DNA from: SAR324 cluster bacterium
Lineage (GTDB): Bacteria; SAR324; NAC60-12
Assembly: GCA_015232315.1 (NCBI GenBank)
Contig: JADFZZ010000045.1
Coordinates: forward strand, 1 to 32,723
Reading direction: 5' to 3'
Length of the DNA stretch: 32,723 nucleotides
Shown in pieces: positions 16,918 through 25,250 of the stretch; position 1 is the first letter of the stretch; every line of letters begins with the position of its first letter. Under the pieces are notes generated by a model. That model had not been told where the DNA came from and did no database searches. It saw nothing but the letters and a program-made list of their open reading frames with translations. A program made the translations under genes and the position numbers.

Positions 16918-18822
16918 ATGAATCTGTCAAATTTGCGCGATCACCTCCCTGAAATCACTTCGAAAACAAGAGAAATCCTGAATTCACTGCCAGAACTCAC
17001 GACTCAGGCAAAAAATATTGTGGACCACTTGCCCGAGATTTCTGATAAAGCACAGGGCGTCGCACGCAGGTTTTCGTTTATTAAATCCGGATTAAAATTT
17101 TTAGGAAAAAGCGATAAAACAGAAATCCTGTCGATCGGAACTTTTCTGGAACGGAATGCCGCGGAATATCCACACCGAACCGCTCTCCTGTTTGAAGAAC
17201 AACGTTATACCCATTATGAATTCAACGCCGCGATCAACCGCTATGCCCATTATTTCATTTCGAAAGGTTTGAAAAAAGGCGATGCTGTTACCGTGTTTAT
17301 GGAAAACCGCCCTGAAATTCTGATTTGTACCGGCGCTCTGGCTAAAATCGGAGCCATCACCGCCCTGATCAATACCACCCAACGAAGCAATGCGCTGATT
17401 CACAGTTTTACCCTGAGCAATCCGAAATTGTTTGTGATCGGTGAAGAACTGGTGGAAGCGTTTCAGGAAGTCAAGACTGAGCTGAAGCCGGGCGAGGGTA
17501 CCTTGTTTTTTGTCAAGGACAAGGGCGACCATGCCGCACCCGAAGGGTTCATTGATCTGGCAGACGTGACCAGAGAAATGGCATCTCACAATCCAGGAAC
17601 CACTAAAACCGTACAGTTGGGAGATCCCTGCTATTACATTTACACTTCAGGCACCACTGGACTTCCCAAAGCCTCCATCATGACCCATTACCGCTGGGTC
17701 AAGGCCGCTGGAGCCTTCGGCATGGCGGCTCTGGCCATGAAACCGGAAGACACCATTTATGTATCCCTGCCGTTTTATCACAACAACGCGCTGACCGTCG
17801 CTTGGTCTTCTGCTGCCTCAGGAGGCTCCGCCATTGCGATCCGGAGAAAATTCAGTGCCAGTAATTTCTGGGATGATACCCGAAAATTCAACGCAACCGC
17901 ATTTTGTTATATCGGCGAACTTTGCCGGTATCTCATGAATCAGCCTGTCAAACCTGATGATGCCAATAACCCGGTCTACAAAATCATTGGTAACGGTCTT
18001 CGACCAGACATCTGGAAAGGCTTCAAACAACGTTTCGGAATCACCGAAGTTTATGAATTTTATGCCGCAAGTGAAGCCAACATCGCCTTTGTCAATCTGC
18101 TGAACCTGGACGAAACCATTGGTTTGTGTCCTGCTCCCTATGCCATTGTGAAATATGACATTGACCGTGATGAACCCGTCAAGGACGAAGATGGTTATCT
18201 GATCAAGGTCAAACGTGGTGAAATTGGTTTGTTGCTGGGGGAAGTCAGCGCAAAATATGGATTTGATGGCTACACCAACAAGGAAGCCAGTGAGAAAAAA
18301 CTGATGCGCAATGTCTTCAAAGCCGGTGATGTATGGTTCAACTCAGGCGATTTGCTCAAGGATCAGGGCTTTCGACATGCCCAGTTCGCCGATCGTTTGG
18401 GCGACACTTTTCGCTGGCAGGGTGAAAACGTCTCAACCACTGAGGTGTCCGAAGTCATCACTGTATCCAATCAGGTTGCGGAAGCCACCGTTTATGGAGT
18501 GGAAATCCCCGGAACCGATGGCCGGGCCGGCATGGCGTCACTGGTGCTCAGTGTCCCTGTCAAAGATCTGGATCTGGATGAGTTGTTGAAGCTGATGACA
18601 CAGAATCTTTCGGCCTATGCGATTCCACGATTTATCAGGGTTCAAGAAGAGTTGGCCATCACTGGAACTTTCAAACATCAGAAAGGACAGTTGAAAAAAG
18701 AAGGTTATGATCTCAGCCTGATCAAGGATCCTATTTTTGTTCTGTTGCCCAAAACAGACAAATATGTAAGGCTGACCCGAAAAATTTATAATGAAATTCA
18801 GGAGAAAGAATACCGTTTTTAA
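16918..18822 (+). CDS. FATP-type long/very-long-chain acyl-CoA synthetase (paralogue 1)
   Basis: 634 residues from the ATG at 16918, backed by GAAGGA five bases upstream; an in-frame ATG at 16873 lacks this. It should activate fatty acids to acyl-CoA through an acyl-adenylate. ANL-superfamily motifs are YTSGTTGLPK at 242-251, FYAASEANIAF, WFNSGDL, and DRLGDTFRWQGENVSTTEV, the last typical of the SLC27/FATP branch. The C-terminal TGTFKHQK holds the expected catalytic lysine region. Residues about 1-50 form three similar amphipathic units (LPEITSK, LPELTTQ, LPEISDK) that could contact membranes. In the FYGASEGN motif both glycines are alanine here, unlike the second copy at 22569. It ends about 120 bases before the thioredoxin gene. 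Confidence 0.9.
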   Translation: MNLSNLRDHLPEITSKTREILNSLPELTTQAKNIVDHLPEISDKAQGVARRFSFIKSGLKFLGKSDKTEILSIGTFLERNAAEYPHRTALLFEEQRYTHYEFNAAINRYAHYFISKGLKKGDAVTVFMENRPEILICTGALAKIGAITALINTTQRSNALIHSFTLSNPKLFVIGEELVEAFQEVKTELKPGEGTLFFVKDKGDHAAPEGFIDLADVTREMASHNPGTTKTVQLGDPCYYIYTSGTTGLPKASIMTHYRWVKAAGAFGMAALAMKPEDTIYVSLPFYHNNALTVAWSSAASGGSAIAIRRKFSASNFWDDTRKFNATAFCYIGELCRYLMNQPVKPDDANNPVYKIIGNGLRPDIWKGFKQRFGITEVYEFYAASEANIAFVNLLNLDETIGLCPAPYAIVKYDIDRDEPVKDEDGYLIKVKRGEIGLLLGEVSAKYGFDGYTNKEASEKKLMRNVFKAGDVWFNSGDLLKDQGFRHAQFADRLGDTFRWQGENVSTTEVSEVITVSNQVAEATVYGVEIPGTDGRAGMASLVLSVPVKDLDLDELLKLMTQNLSAYAIPRFIRVQEELAITGTFKHQKGQLKKEGYDLSLIKDPIFVLLPKTDKYVRLTRKIYNEIQEKEYRF

Positions 18823-18850
18823 TCACGGATCTTTCACTGACAACAATCCT

Positions 18851-18875
18851 GGTTCCCTGCATCAGGCGGGGAACC
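18851..18875 (+). terminator. Possible hairpin terminator after acyl-CoA synthetase 1
   Basis: GGTTCCC and GGGAACC form a 7-base stem with an 11-base loop, 28 bases after the stop codon. The following TTGCCTTTAT is T-rich but broken, so termination may be weak. Confidence 0.4.
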
Positions 18876-18944
18876 TTGCCTTTATCACACCGTGAATGCC
18901 TGTAATCCCAAATAACGTTACGATTCCTGCCAACCTGGAGAATC

Positions 18945-19502
18945 ATGAAAAAACTTCTTTCCATACTGGTTCTGTTTTGTTGGAGCAGTGTACTTTGGGC
19001 ACAGACGTCACCGCTCACAGACGATGAACAAAACCTCCTCAAAAAACAAAATATCGAACTTGCCAAATATCCCATCAATGCGGAAAATTTTGAAGGAACC
19101 TTACCCGATGGAACGTTGGTTCACTTGTCCGATTACAAAGATAAAATCGTGTTTTTAAATTTTTGGGCCACGTGGTGCGGACCCTGTCTGAAAGAACTTC
19201 CCGACATGGAAAAGCTGAATCAGGAATTCAAAGACAAGGGGGTGGTGATTCTGGCCGTTGGCATGGGGGAATCCACCGAAAAAATTCAAAATTTTTTACA
19301 GAAAAAACCGTTCTCCATGAAATTTATCGCTGACCCGGAAATGCAAATCACACAATTGTACGGTGTGCAAAATATCCCTGTCACGTATTTGATTCATCCC
19401 GGCGGAGAAGTTTTTGCCAGAGCAGTCGGCCCCAGAGACTGGTTCAGTTCAGAGATCCGAACATTTTTTTCCAACCGTAGCAAACTCCTCAATTCACACT
19501 AA
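18945..19502 (+). CDS. TlpA/ResA-like periplasmic thioredoxin
   Basis: 185 residues with a signal peptide (MKKLLSILVLFCWSSVLWA, probable cleavage after residue 19). A thioredoxin fold of the TlpA/ResA group follows, with NFWATWCGPCLKELP and active-site Cys78 and Cys81, then VILAVGMGES and the cis-proline loop QNIPVTYLI. Such proteins reduce disulfides in the periplasm, often the haem-binding cysteines of apocytochrome c. The twelve-haem cytochrome at 27934 gives it a possible client, but the genes are not adjacent and that link is inference. GGAG precedes the ATG. No DsbD or Ccm gene is in view. Confidence 0.92.
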   Translation: MKKLLSILVLFCWSSVLWAQTSPLTDDEQNLLKKQNIELAKYPINAENFEGTLPDGTLVHLSDYKDKIVFLNFWATWCGPCLKELPDMEKLNQEFKDKGVVILAVGMGESTEKIQNFLQKKPFSMKFIADPEMQITQLYGVQNIPVTYLIHPGGEVFARAVGPRDWFSSEIRTFFSNRSKLLNSH

Positions 19503-19570
19503 GGAACGTTCAAAAAATAACATAGGAAACTTTCTGGTTATGCACGTCCCGTTCGTAACCGTTCCATGAC

Positions 19571-19638
19571 CCACCTCCGGTGGTTGCGAAGCAGAGCTTC
19601 GCCTGGTGGATAACGTGCCCCACGGGTCGTAGGGCACG
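19571..19638. repeat. Paired palindromic repeats
   Basis: Two palindromes lie in the 297-base gap before phoH. The first nests CCACC/GGTGG around GCGAAGC-AGA-GCTTCGC. The second, at 19614-19638, pairs CGTGCCC with GGGCACG. Neither is followed by a T-run in the plus direction. No gene was found in the gap. Confidence 0.55.
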
Positions 19639-19799
19639 AGCAAACTTTTACAACTTATTCTTTTGCCGTTCCCAAATGGATTGCCTGATTAACTTTTCGT
19701 TAAATTGAATTGCGTCTATCCAGCAGGTTTGCTTTGCTGGCAACGGTTTTCTTTTTGGTGAGATATTTTCTGAAACACACTCAAGGAACCTGTGATTCT

Positions 19800-21107
19800 A
19801 TGCCTGAAAACATGACATTTGTGATTGATACCAATGTGTTGCTCTATGATCCTGACGCACTCAACGCCTACCCCGAAGAGGAAATTGTCCTGCCCATTGT
19901 TGTCATTGAGGAAATTGATAAATTCAAGGGAGTGCTGAGTGAAACCGGCAGGAACGCACGAAAAGTGTCTCAACTTCTGGATCAATATCGACAATTGGGA
20001 AACTTGTCAGAAGGCATCACCTTGCCCAACAATGGTCGCCTCAAAGTCATGTTCACCGCCAGAATGAAAACTGAAGAATTCCGTGATCTGGATCTCAATC
20101 GCGCATCCAATCAGGTGCTGGCCGCGGCTTATCAACTCCATTCCCAGGGAAAACCACTGGTGCTGATCACCCAGGATGTCAATCTGAGAGTCAGGGCCAA
20201 CGCACTGGGGATCCGGGTGGCGCCCTATGAGGAACACCCGGTTGAGTCCATTTTTTACAAAGGCATCATCCGTCATGAAGTCTGTCACAGCGAACTGGAA
20301 TCCTATAGAAAGGGCCGAATCTTTGAACATGAAGCCGGTTTTCATCCCAATGAAGGGGTCTTGCTGGTGAATGAAAATGATGCTGAGGATTTTGAACTTT
20401 GGCGGTTTGACGCAGAACAAGGCTTGACAGCCGTTTCACAGAACGATGTTGTCTGGGGCACTTCTCCCAGAAACCCGGAACAATGTCTGGCGCTGGATCT
20501 TCTGTTGAATCCCGAGATACCGGTTGTGACTATGGTGGGAAAGGCTGGAACCGGAAAAACACTGTTGGCCCTGGCGGCTGGTCTGCAAATGACACTGATG
20601 GAAAATCTCTACAATAAATTGCTGGTGTCCCGTCCGATTTTTCCCATGGGCCGCGATCTGGGATATTTACCCGGTGAAATTCAGGACAAACTGGCTCCCT
20701 GGATGCAACCAATTTTTGACAATCTGGAACTTCTGATCGGCTCACCTTCCAAGGAGCACAAACCCCGCACCAAAGGCTATCAGGAATTGCTGGATCAATC
20801 GGTGCTTGTGATCGAGCCGCTGACCTATATTCGGGGAAGAAGCATTCCGCACCAGTATATGATTGTGGACGAGGCTCAAAACCTGACCCCGCATGAAATT
20901 AAAACAATCATCACCCGGGCTGGTGAAGGCACCAAGATTATTTTGACCGGAGATCCACATCAAATTGACAATCCTTATGTGAATGTGGCCTCAAACGGAT
21001 TGAGCTATGTGGTGGAACGCTTTAAATCTCACAAACTCGCGGGCCATGTCACCCTGCTCAATGGTGAGCGTTCCTCTCTGGCGGAACTGGCCGCGAATAT
21101 CCTTTAG
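19800..21107 (+). CDS. PhoH-family protein with N-terminal PIN domain (PhoH2 type)
   Basis: 435 residues from the ATG at 19800 (AAGGA 11 bases upstream); the longer frame from 19710 starts with a non-conserved hydrophobic tail that I discount. The PIN-type nuclease domain covers about 1-140: FVIDTNVLLYDPDAL supplies the first acidic residue, VVIEEIDKFKG the next, and LVLITQDVNLRVRANALGI the last cluster. The PhoH ATPase domain follows at about 225-435, with Walker A VGKAGTGKT, RDLGYLPGEIQDKLAPWMQPI, Walker B MIVDEAQNLTPHEIKTIITRAGEGTKIILTGDPHQID, and NERSSLAELA-like residues at the end. Characterised PhoH2 proteins unwind and cut RNA; the cellular role here is not shown. It appears to be a single-gene unit with its own terminator. 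Confidence 0.93.
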   Translation: MPENMTFVIDTNVLLYDPDALNAYPEEEIVLPIVVIEEIDKFKGVLSETGRNARKVSQLLDQYRQLGNLSEGITLPNNGRLKVMFTARMKTEEFRDLDLNRASNQVLAAAYQLHSQGKPLVLITQDVNLRVRANALGIRVAPYEEHPVESIFYKGIIRHEVCHSELESYRKGRIFEHEAGFHPNEGVLLVNENDAEDFELWRFDAEQGLTAVSQNDVVWGTSPRNPEQCLALDLLLNPEIPVVTMVGKAGTGKTLLALAAGLQMTLMENLYNKLLVSRPIFPMGRDLGYLPGEIQDKLAPWMQPIFDNLELLIGSPSKEHKPRTKGYQELLDQSVLVIEPLTYIRGRSIPHQYMIVDEAQNLTPHEIKTIITRAGEGTKIILTGDPHQIDNPYVNVASNGLSYVVERFKSHKLAGHVTLLNGERSSLAELAANIL

Positions 21108-21140
21108 TGTCTGACACTCTGACGAAAGGCTTGATTTTAT

Positions 21141-21169
21141 ACCTGATACAGGTGAATTTTTATTTTTTT
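21141..21169 (+). terminator. Rho-independent terminator after phoH
   Basis: ACCTG-ATA-CAGGT makes a 5-base stem, followed by GAATTTTTATTTTTTT. The stem is short but the T-run is long; it lies 33 bases after the stop codon of the PhoH gene. Confidence 0.5.
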
Positions 21170-21281
21170 CATCCTGAAGAAACTGACTTATCTGTTTGAA
21201 ATGGTTTGGAGTTCTCGCTTCACTCAGAATAACGAACTGGATGTTACCTGTTTATATTGAATCCAAAATGATCGAGACGCT

Positions 21282-21707
21282 ATGAATGAACTGCTATGGA
21301 CTGAGGAAGATACGGTCTTTGATGAAAAAATGGATGCACAACACCGGGATTTGTTCAAAATGATCGGGGTCTTCAGTCTTGCTGTGGCAGGAAAACTTGA
21401 GGATCAGCTCAATAATCTGTTCAAGTTTCTGGAACGCTATGTGGAATATCATTTCACAGCGGAAGAAGAATTGATGCGTCAATACAATTATCCGGGACTC
21501 CAGAGTCATGTTATCCAGCACCAGGCACTTCGAAACAAGGTTCATCTGGAATATGAGGATTTTCTTCGTGACAAAAACATATCCCCCGACCTGGTGGAAT
21601 TTCTTCAATCATGGCTCAAAGACCATATCAAGGGAAGTGACCGTCAATATGGTGAATTTATCAGGGATTTGAGGAATTCGACTAACGATGAGGATTTGGG
21701 AAAATAA
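21282..21707 (+). CDS. Bacteriohemerythrin
   Basis: 141 residues, a single hemerythrin four-helix bundle. The complete di-iron ligand set is seen: His21 (DAQHRDLF), His57 and Glu61 (HFTAEEELM), His76 and His80 (SHVIQHQ), His115 and Asp120 (DHIKGSD). The protein is soluble and cytoplasmic; family members bind oxygen for storage, sensing or delivery to oxygen-using enzymes and are common in microaerophiles and anaerobes that meet oxygen. Its last 26 bases overlap the end of the convergent lipase gene. No sensor domain is attached. Confidence 0.95.
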   Translation: MNELLWTEEDTVFDEKMDAQHRDLFKMIGVFSLAVAGKLEDQLNNLFKFLERYVEYHFTAEEELMRQYNYPGLQSHVIQHQALRNKVHLEYEDFLRDKNISPDLVEFLQSWLKDHIKGSDRQYGEFIRDLRNSTNDEDLGK

Positions 21708-22482
21708 TTTTTTTAAGCAAGGTCCGTTCAAATGGACGCCATTCCCCTTCAGGCTGAGCCAAACGTTCAGCCACCACATACAAGGCCATCGGATTGAAAC
21801 ATAATCCGGAATGACTGCCGATGACTTCAATATTTTCTGTCAATGGTGTGAGCATTTCGCACGCCCCCTGCCAGGCGACAATTCCATCCGTTCGTGTGAA
21901 AATCGAGGTAGAAGGTACTGGCGGTGGAATCCGGCGTTTTTTCAGGGTTTCCAGGTTGACGGTGGCTTTGTTGTGCGGATTGAATAAATGAAAGATCGTC
22001 TCGATGTTGTTGGCTTGGGGTGGGCCACTCATCGGGCTACCCATGGTGATGACCTGCCGGACAAATTCCGGGGCGTCTTTCGCCAGTTCCCTCGCAAAAA
22101 TTCCACCCAGGCTGTGACCGACCAGACTGACTTTTTTACCATAAACGGTTGACAGATTTTCTATGCGTTTCAACAACCGTTTTCTCAACGGTGGCCTCAT
22201 TCCCAGATTTCGTCCCTGATCCCAGCCATAAACTTCATAGCCCAGTCGGATCAATAAACGGCGTAAGGGCAGCGTCGATGCGTCTGTTGTTCCAAATCCG
22301 GGCAAGACTACCACCGGATGTGATCCATGAGGCGCAAAGGTTTCCAGTGCTTTTTTCCAGAGATAATAGGCGCCCATCTCTGGAACGATTCTGGTTTCCA
22401 GCAACAGCAGCCACAAAGACGGAGCGCGTATGTCGTCAAACGAGTGATTGTCCTGATGATTTTGGAACATTGTTGAACCCAT
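21682..22482 (-). CDS. Alpha/beta-hydrolase, triacylglycerol-lipase-like
   Basis: 266 residues from the ATG at 22482. ATGs at 22533 and 22470 and a TTG at 22551 are also in frame, none with a good ribosome site; this choice leaves room for promoters between the divergent genes. The catalytic triad can be proposed from sight: Ser124 in VGHSLGGIFA, Asp in FTRTDGIVAW and His in GSHSGLCFNP. Other landmarks are VVVLPGFGTTD, LRRLLIRLGYEVYGWDQGRN and ITMGSPMSG. No signal peptide is seen, so the protein may be cytoplasmic or membrane-associated. It is divergent from acyl-CoA synthetase 2, whose start lies 87 bases away, which suggests, but does not prove, release of fatty acids for activation. Confidence 0.82.
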   Translation of the reverse strand: MGSTMFQNHQDNHSFDDIRAPSLWLLLLETRIVPEMGAYYLWKKALETFAPHGSHPVVVLPGFGTTDASTLPLRRLLIRLGYEVYGWDQGRNLGMRPPLRKRLLKRIENLSTVYGKKVSLVGHSLGGIFARELAKDAPEFVRQVITMGSPMSGPPQANNIETIFHLFNPHNKATVNLETLKKRRIPPPVPSTSIFTRTDGIVAWQGACEMLTPLTENIEVIGSHSGLCFNPMALYVVAERLAQPEGEWRPFERTLLKKIIFPNPHR

Positions 22483-22568
22483 TAGTAACTTGCGATCGTG
22501 TTTTTTATTGTGTACGGAGTTTGAAGAAACCATACCTGCAACACAATCCAATTGATCAAGGGGGGAGC

Positions 22569-24386
22569 ATGTTTATCAATTCTGAAACAGTTGAGCAGAT
22601 CCAGAAAAGCACAAAACTTGCGTTACGAAAAATACCGGTGCTGGCCGGAAGTTTAGGAATGCTGCTTAAAAAGAACAAGACCGAACGTTATTCGATTGGT
22701 AAACTGATAGAACAAAACGCCCGTTTATATGCCGGGTTTCCCGCGATTAAATTTGAAAACCGGACCATCAGCCATAAAACCTTCAATGAAGAATCCAATC
22801 GCTATGCCCACGCCTTGAGCAACGCTGGCATCAAAAAAGGGGATGCTGTGGCGGTTCTCATGGAAAATCGGCCTGAAATGCTGTTTTGCATTGTCGGCAT
22901 TGTGAAAATTGGCGGCATTGCCAGTCTGATCAATACCAATCAACGGAAAAATGTGCTGACACACAGCTTCAAACTTTGCAATCCTGCCCTGTATCTCATC
23001 GGTGAAGAGCTCACGGAAGCCTTTCAGGAAATTCGTGGAGATCTGGATTTTTCAAAGCAACAACCTGTGTGGCATGTCGCGGATCACGGCACGGAATCTT
23101 GTCCTGATGGAATGCTATCGGCTGAAGCCTTTTTAAAAACAGCTTCGACTGACAATCCGTCTCAGCTCAGGGATGTTTGTCTGGGCGATCCCTGTTTTTA
23201 TATCTATACCTCCGGAACAACCGGTCTTCCCAAAGCGTCCATCATGAGCCATCTCCGCTGGATCAAGGCCGCTTCAGGTCTGGGAGGTGTGTGCCTTGAA
23301 CTCAAACCGGGAGATACCATGTATGCCCCGTTGCCCTTGTATCACAACACAGCCTTGACTGTAGCCTGGGGGGCGACCACCTATGCTGGTGCCGCCATTG
23401 CGCTTCGCCGTAAATTCAGCGCGTCCCATTTCTGGGAAGATACGATCAAGTTCAATGCCGTTGCTTTTTGCTACATTGGTGAATTATGCAGATACCTGCT
23501 CAATCAGGCCCCCCAACCCCATGATTCGCAAAACCCGGTCAAAAAAATGGTGGGCAATGGATTACGGCCTGATATCTGGAAAACTTTCAAAAACCGGTTT
23601 GATATTGCCGAAATATACGAATTTTATGGTGCCAGTGAAGGCAACATCGCATTTGCCAATCTATTGTCGCTGGAAAACACCGTCGGATTTTGTCCTGCGC
23701 CCTATGCGATTGTGGAATTTGATATCAATACGGAAGAACCCGTCAGGGATGGCAAAGGTTACATGCGTCGGGTCAAATGGGGCGGAACCGGATTGTTGCT
23801 TGGAGAAGTTTCTGAACGATACGCGTTTGATGGTTATACCGATCAATCCGCCAGTGAAAAAAAGCTGTTCAGGAATGTGTTCAAGAAAGGCGATGTATGG
23901 TTCAATACTGGCGATCTCATGAAAGATCAGGGTTTCCGCCATGCCCAGTTTGTGGATCGGGTGGGCGACACGTTCCGCTGGAAATCAGAGAATGTTTCCA
24001 CAACGGAAGTATCTGAAGCGATCAATCAGTTTGCTGGTGTCCAGGAATCCACCGTATATGGTGTGGAAATTCCAGGATGCGTTGGCCGGGCCGGCATGGT
24101 CGCCGTTGTTCTTTCTGTTCCCATGGAAGCCTTTGATCTCAAAGGTTTTTACCAGCACCTTAAAAGTGAATTGCCGTCTTATGCGATTCCGGTTTTTCTG
24201 AGATTCCAGAAAGAACTTGAAATAACGGGAACCTTCAAACACCGTAAAGTGGAATTAAAAAAGGAAGGTTTTGATATTCACACCGTCACGGATCCCCTGT
24301 TTGTTCTGTTTCAAAAAGCAAAAAGCTATGTTGCTATCACTGAAGAAGAACATGCCGCAATCATGAGCGGTTCCCGATCTTTTTAA
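22569..24386 (+). CDS. FATP-type long/very-long-chain acyl-CoA synthetase (paralogue 2)
   Basis: 605 residues from the ATG at 22569, after a GGGGGAG ribosome site. A longer open frame from 22149 reads antisense through the lipase gene and is rejected. Motifs are the same as in the copy at 16918 and closely similar throughout: YTSGTTGLPK at 213-222, FYGASEGNIAF with both glycines kept, WFNTGDLMKDQGFRHAQFVDRVGDTFRWKSENVSTTEV and TGTFKHRKVELKKEG. It lacks the triple LPE repeat of the first copy; its N-terminus is a shorter basic amphipathic stretch. The expected reaction is ATP-dependent thioesterification of long fatty acids with CoA. The DUF2283 gene follows after 12 bases, probably in the same transcript. 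Confidence 0.91.
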   Translation: MFINSETVEQIQKSTKLALRKIPVLAGSLGMLLKKNKTERYSIGKLIEQNARLYAGFPAIKFENRTISHKTFNEESNRYAHALSNAGIKKGDAVAVLMENRPEMLFCIVGIVKIGGIASLINTNQRKNVLTHSFKLCNPALYLIGEELTEAFQEIRGDLDFSKQQPVWHVADHGTESCPDGMLSAEAFLKTASTDNPSQLRDVCLGDPCFYIYTSGTTGLPKASIMSHLRWIKAASGLGGVCLELKPGDTMYAPLPLYHNTALTVAWGATTYAGAAIALRRKFSASHFWEDTIKFNAVAFCYIGELCRYLLNQAPQPHDSQNPVKKMVGNGLRPDIWKTFKNRFDIAEIYEFYGASEGNIAFANLLSLENTVGFCPAPYAIVEFDINTEEPVRDGKGYMRRVKWGGTGLLLGEVSERYAFDGYTDQSASEKKLFRNVFKKGDVWFNTGDLMKDQGFRHAQFVDRVGDTFRWKSENVSTTEVSEAINQFAGVQESTVYGVEIPGCVGRAGMVAVVLSVPMEAFDLKGFYQHLKSELPSYAIPVFLRFQKELEITGTFKHRKVELKKEGFDIHTVTDPLFVLFQKAKSYVAITEEEHAAIMSGSRSF

Positions 24387-24398
24387 GGGAATAGAACA

Positions 24399-24632
24399 AT
24401 GAAAGTACATTACGATGAAGAAATAGACGCTTTGTATTTACAGCTAAGTGATCAACCCCCTGATGGGGTTATTGAAATCACTGAAGGTGTAAATCTTGAC
24501 ACAACCAATGATGGGAAACTTACAGGCATAGAAATACTCAAAGCCTCCCAGAAAATTAATATTAACACAATTTTGTCCTATACTTTAGAATTGGATCACG
24601 GCATTTTGAAGCAAAAAGCTGTTGGACAATAA
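24399..24632 (+). CDS. DUF2283 family small protein
   Basis: 77 residues. The pattern MKVHYDEEIDALYLQLSD...GVIEITEGVNLDTTNDGKLTGIEIL is that of DUF2283, small beta-rich proteins of unknown role, often found as single genes or beside toxin-antitoxin-like loci. No toxin-like partner is visible here. GGGAATAG upstream is a fair ribosome site. It begins 12 bases after acyl-CoA synthetase 2, so it may simply ride on that transcript. Confidence 0.85.
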   Translation: MKVHYDEEIDALYLQLSDQPPDGVIEITEGVNLDTTNDGKLTGIEILKASQKININTILSYTLELDHGILKQKAVGQ

Positions 24633-24650
24633 GTATTCAGTCATCAAATG

Positions 24651-24676
24651 GTAGGGGCGGACCAGCCGGTCACCCT
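24651..24676. repeat. GTAGGGG-type palindrome, degenerate
   Basis: GTAGGGGCGGACC...GCCGGTCACCCT is an imperfect palindrome related to the one at 666-693. It lies between the DUF2283 gene and the gamma-carbonic-anhydrase-like gene, 19 bases before the latter's start codon, so it occupies that gene's leader. Confidence 0.55.
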
Positions 24677-24694
24677 GACTCAAAAAAGGATTTT

Positions 24695-25216
24695 ATGAGC
24701 ATTTACACCTTGCAGGGGCAGACTCCCCGGATTGATTCCACTGTCTATGTGGCGCCTGATGCCAACGTGATTGGAGATGTGACGATTGGTCCCAGATCCT
24801 CAGTCTGGTTCAGCACCACGTTGAGAGGCGACACCGCGCCGATCACTATTGGTGAAGAAACCAATATCCAGGATTTATCCATGGCCCATGCCGATCCGGG
24901 AAAGCCACTCATCATTGGCAATCGGGTCACAATTGGTCATCGTTGTGTGGTGCATGGTTGTGTGATTGAAGATGATTGCCTGATCGGCATGGGCGCCATT
25001 ATCATGAACGAAGCGCGTATTGGCCGGGGAAGCATTGTAGGGGCAGGTGCCATCATTCTGGAAAAAACGGTGATTCCGCCATTTTCATTGGTGGTGGGTT
25101 CTCCCGGACAAGTTAAGAAAACCTATGACGAAACAATCCTGGCCACCATTTATCGCACCGCCAAAGTTTATATGGAACGGGGTGCTTTTTATCAGGAGCA
25201 TCTTCAGATTCTCTGA
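24695..25216 (+). CDS. Gamma-carbonic anhydrase-like hexapeptide-repeat protein
   Basis: 173 residues, the typical length of the YrdA/PaaY/gamma-CA group. A left-handed beta-helix of hexapeptide repeats (VIGDVTIGPRSSVWF, IGNRVTIGHRCVVHG, IGRGSIVGAGAIILEKTVIP) ends in a helix. Three histidines fit the zinc ligands: His65 in MAHAD, His82 and His87 in GHRCVVHG, with the five-residue spacing of the last two as in Methanosarcina Cam. The protein may be a cytoplasmic carbonic anhydrase or a hydrolase/acyltransferase-like relative; sequence alone does not settle this. The SPGQVKK motif after the helix is usual for the group. It runs convergent to the beta-barrel gene. Confidence 0.93.
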   Translation: MSIYTLQGQTPRIDSTVYVAPDANVIGDVTIGPRSSVWFSTTLRGDTAPITIGEETNIQDLSMAHADPGKPLIIGNRVTIGHRCVVHGCVIEDDCLIGMGAIIMNEARIGRGSIVGAGAIILEKTVIPPFSLVVGSPGQVKKTYDETILATIYRTAKVYMERGAFYQEHLQIL

Positions 25217-25250
25217 TTTCCCTTTTCCCTTTCCCCTTTTCCCTTTCCCC
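25217..25250. repeat. Polypyrimidine tract between convergent genes
   Basis: Thirty-four bases made almost only of C and T, with repeating CCCTTTTC-like units, fill the gap between two stop codons. It is a candidate for slippage, triplex formation or transcription interference. No hairpin is present. Confidence 0.6.

Noticed and set aside
22149-22568. N-terminal extension of acyl-CoA synthetase 2
   Set aside because: It runs antisense through the lipase-like gene, has no family similarity, and the ATG at 22569 has a good ribosome site.
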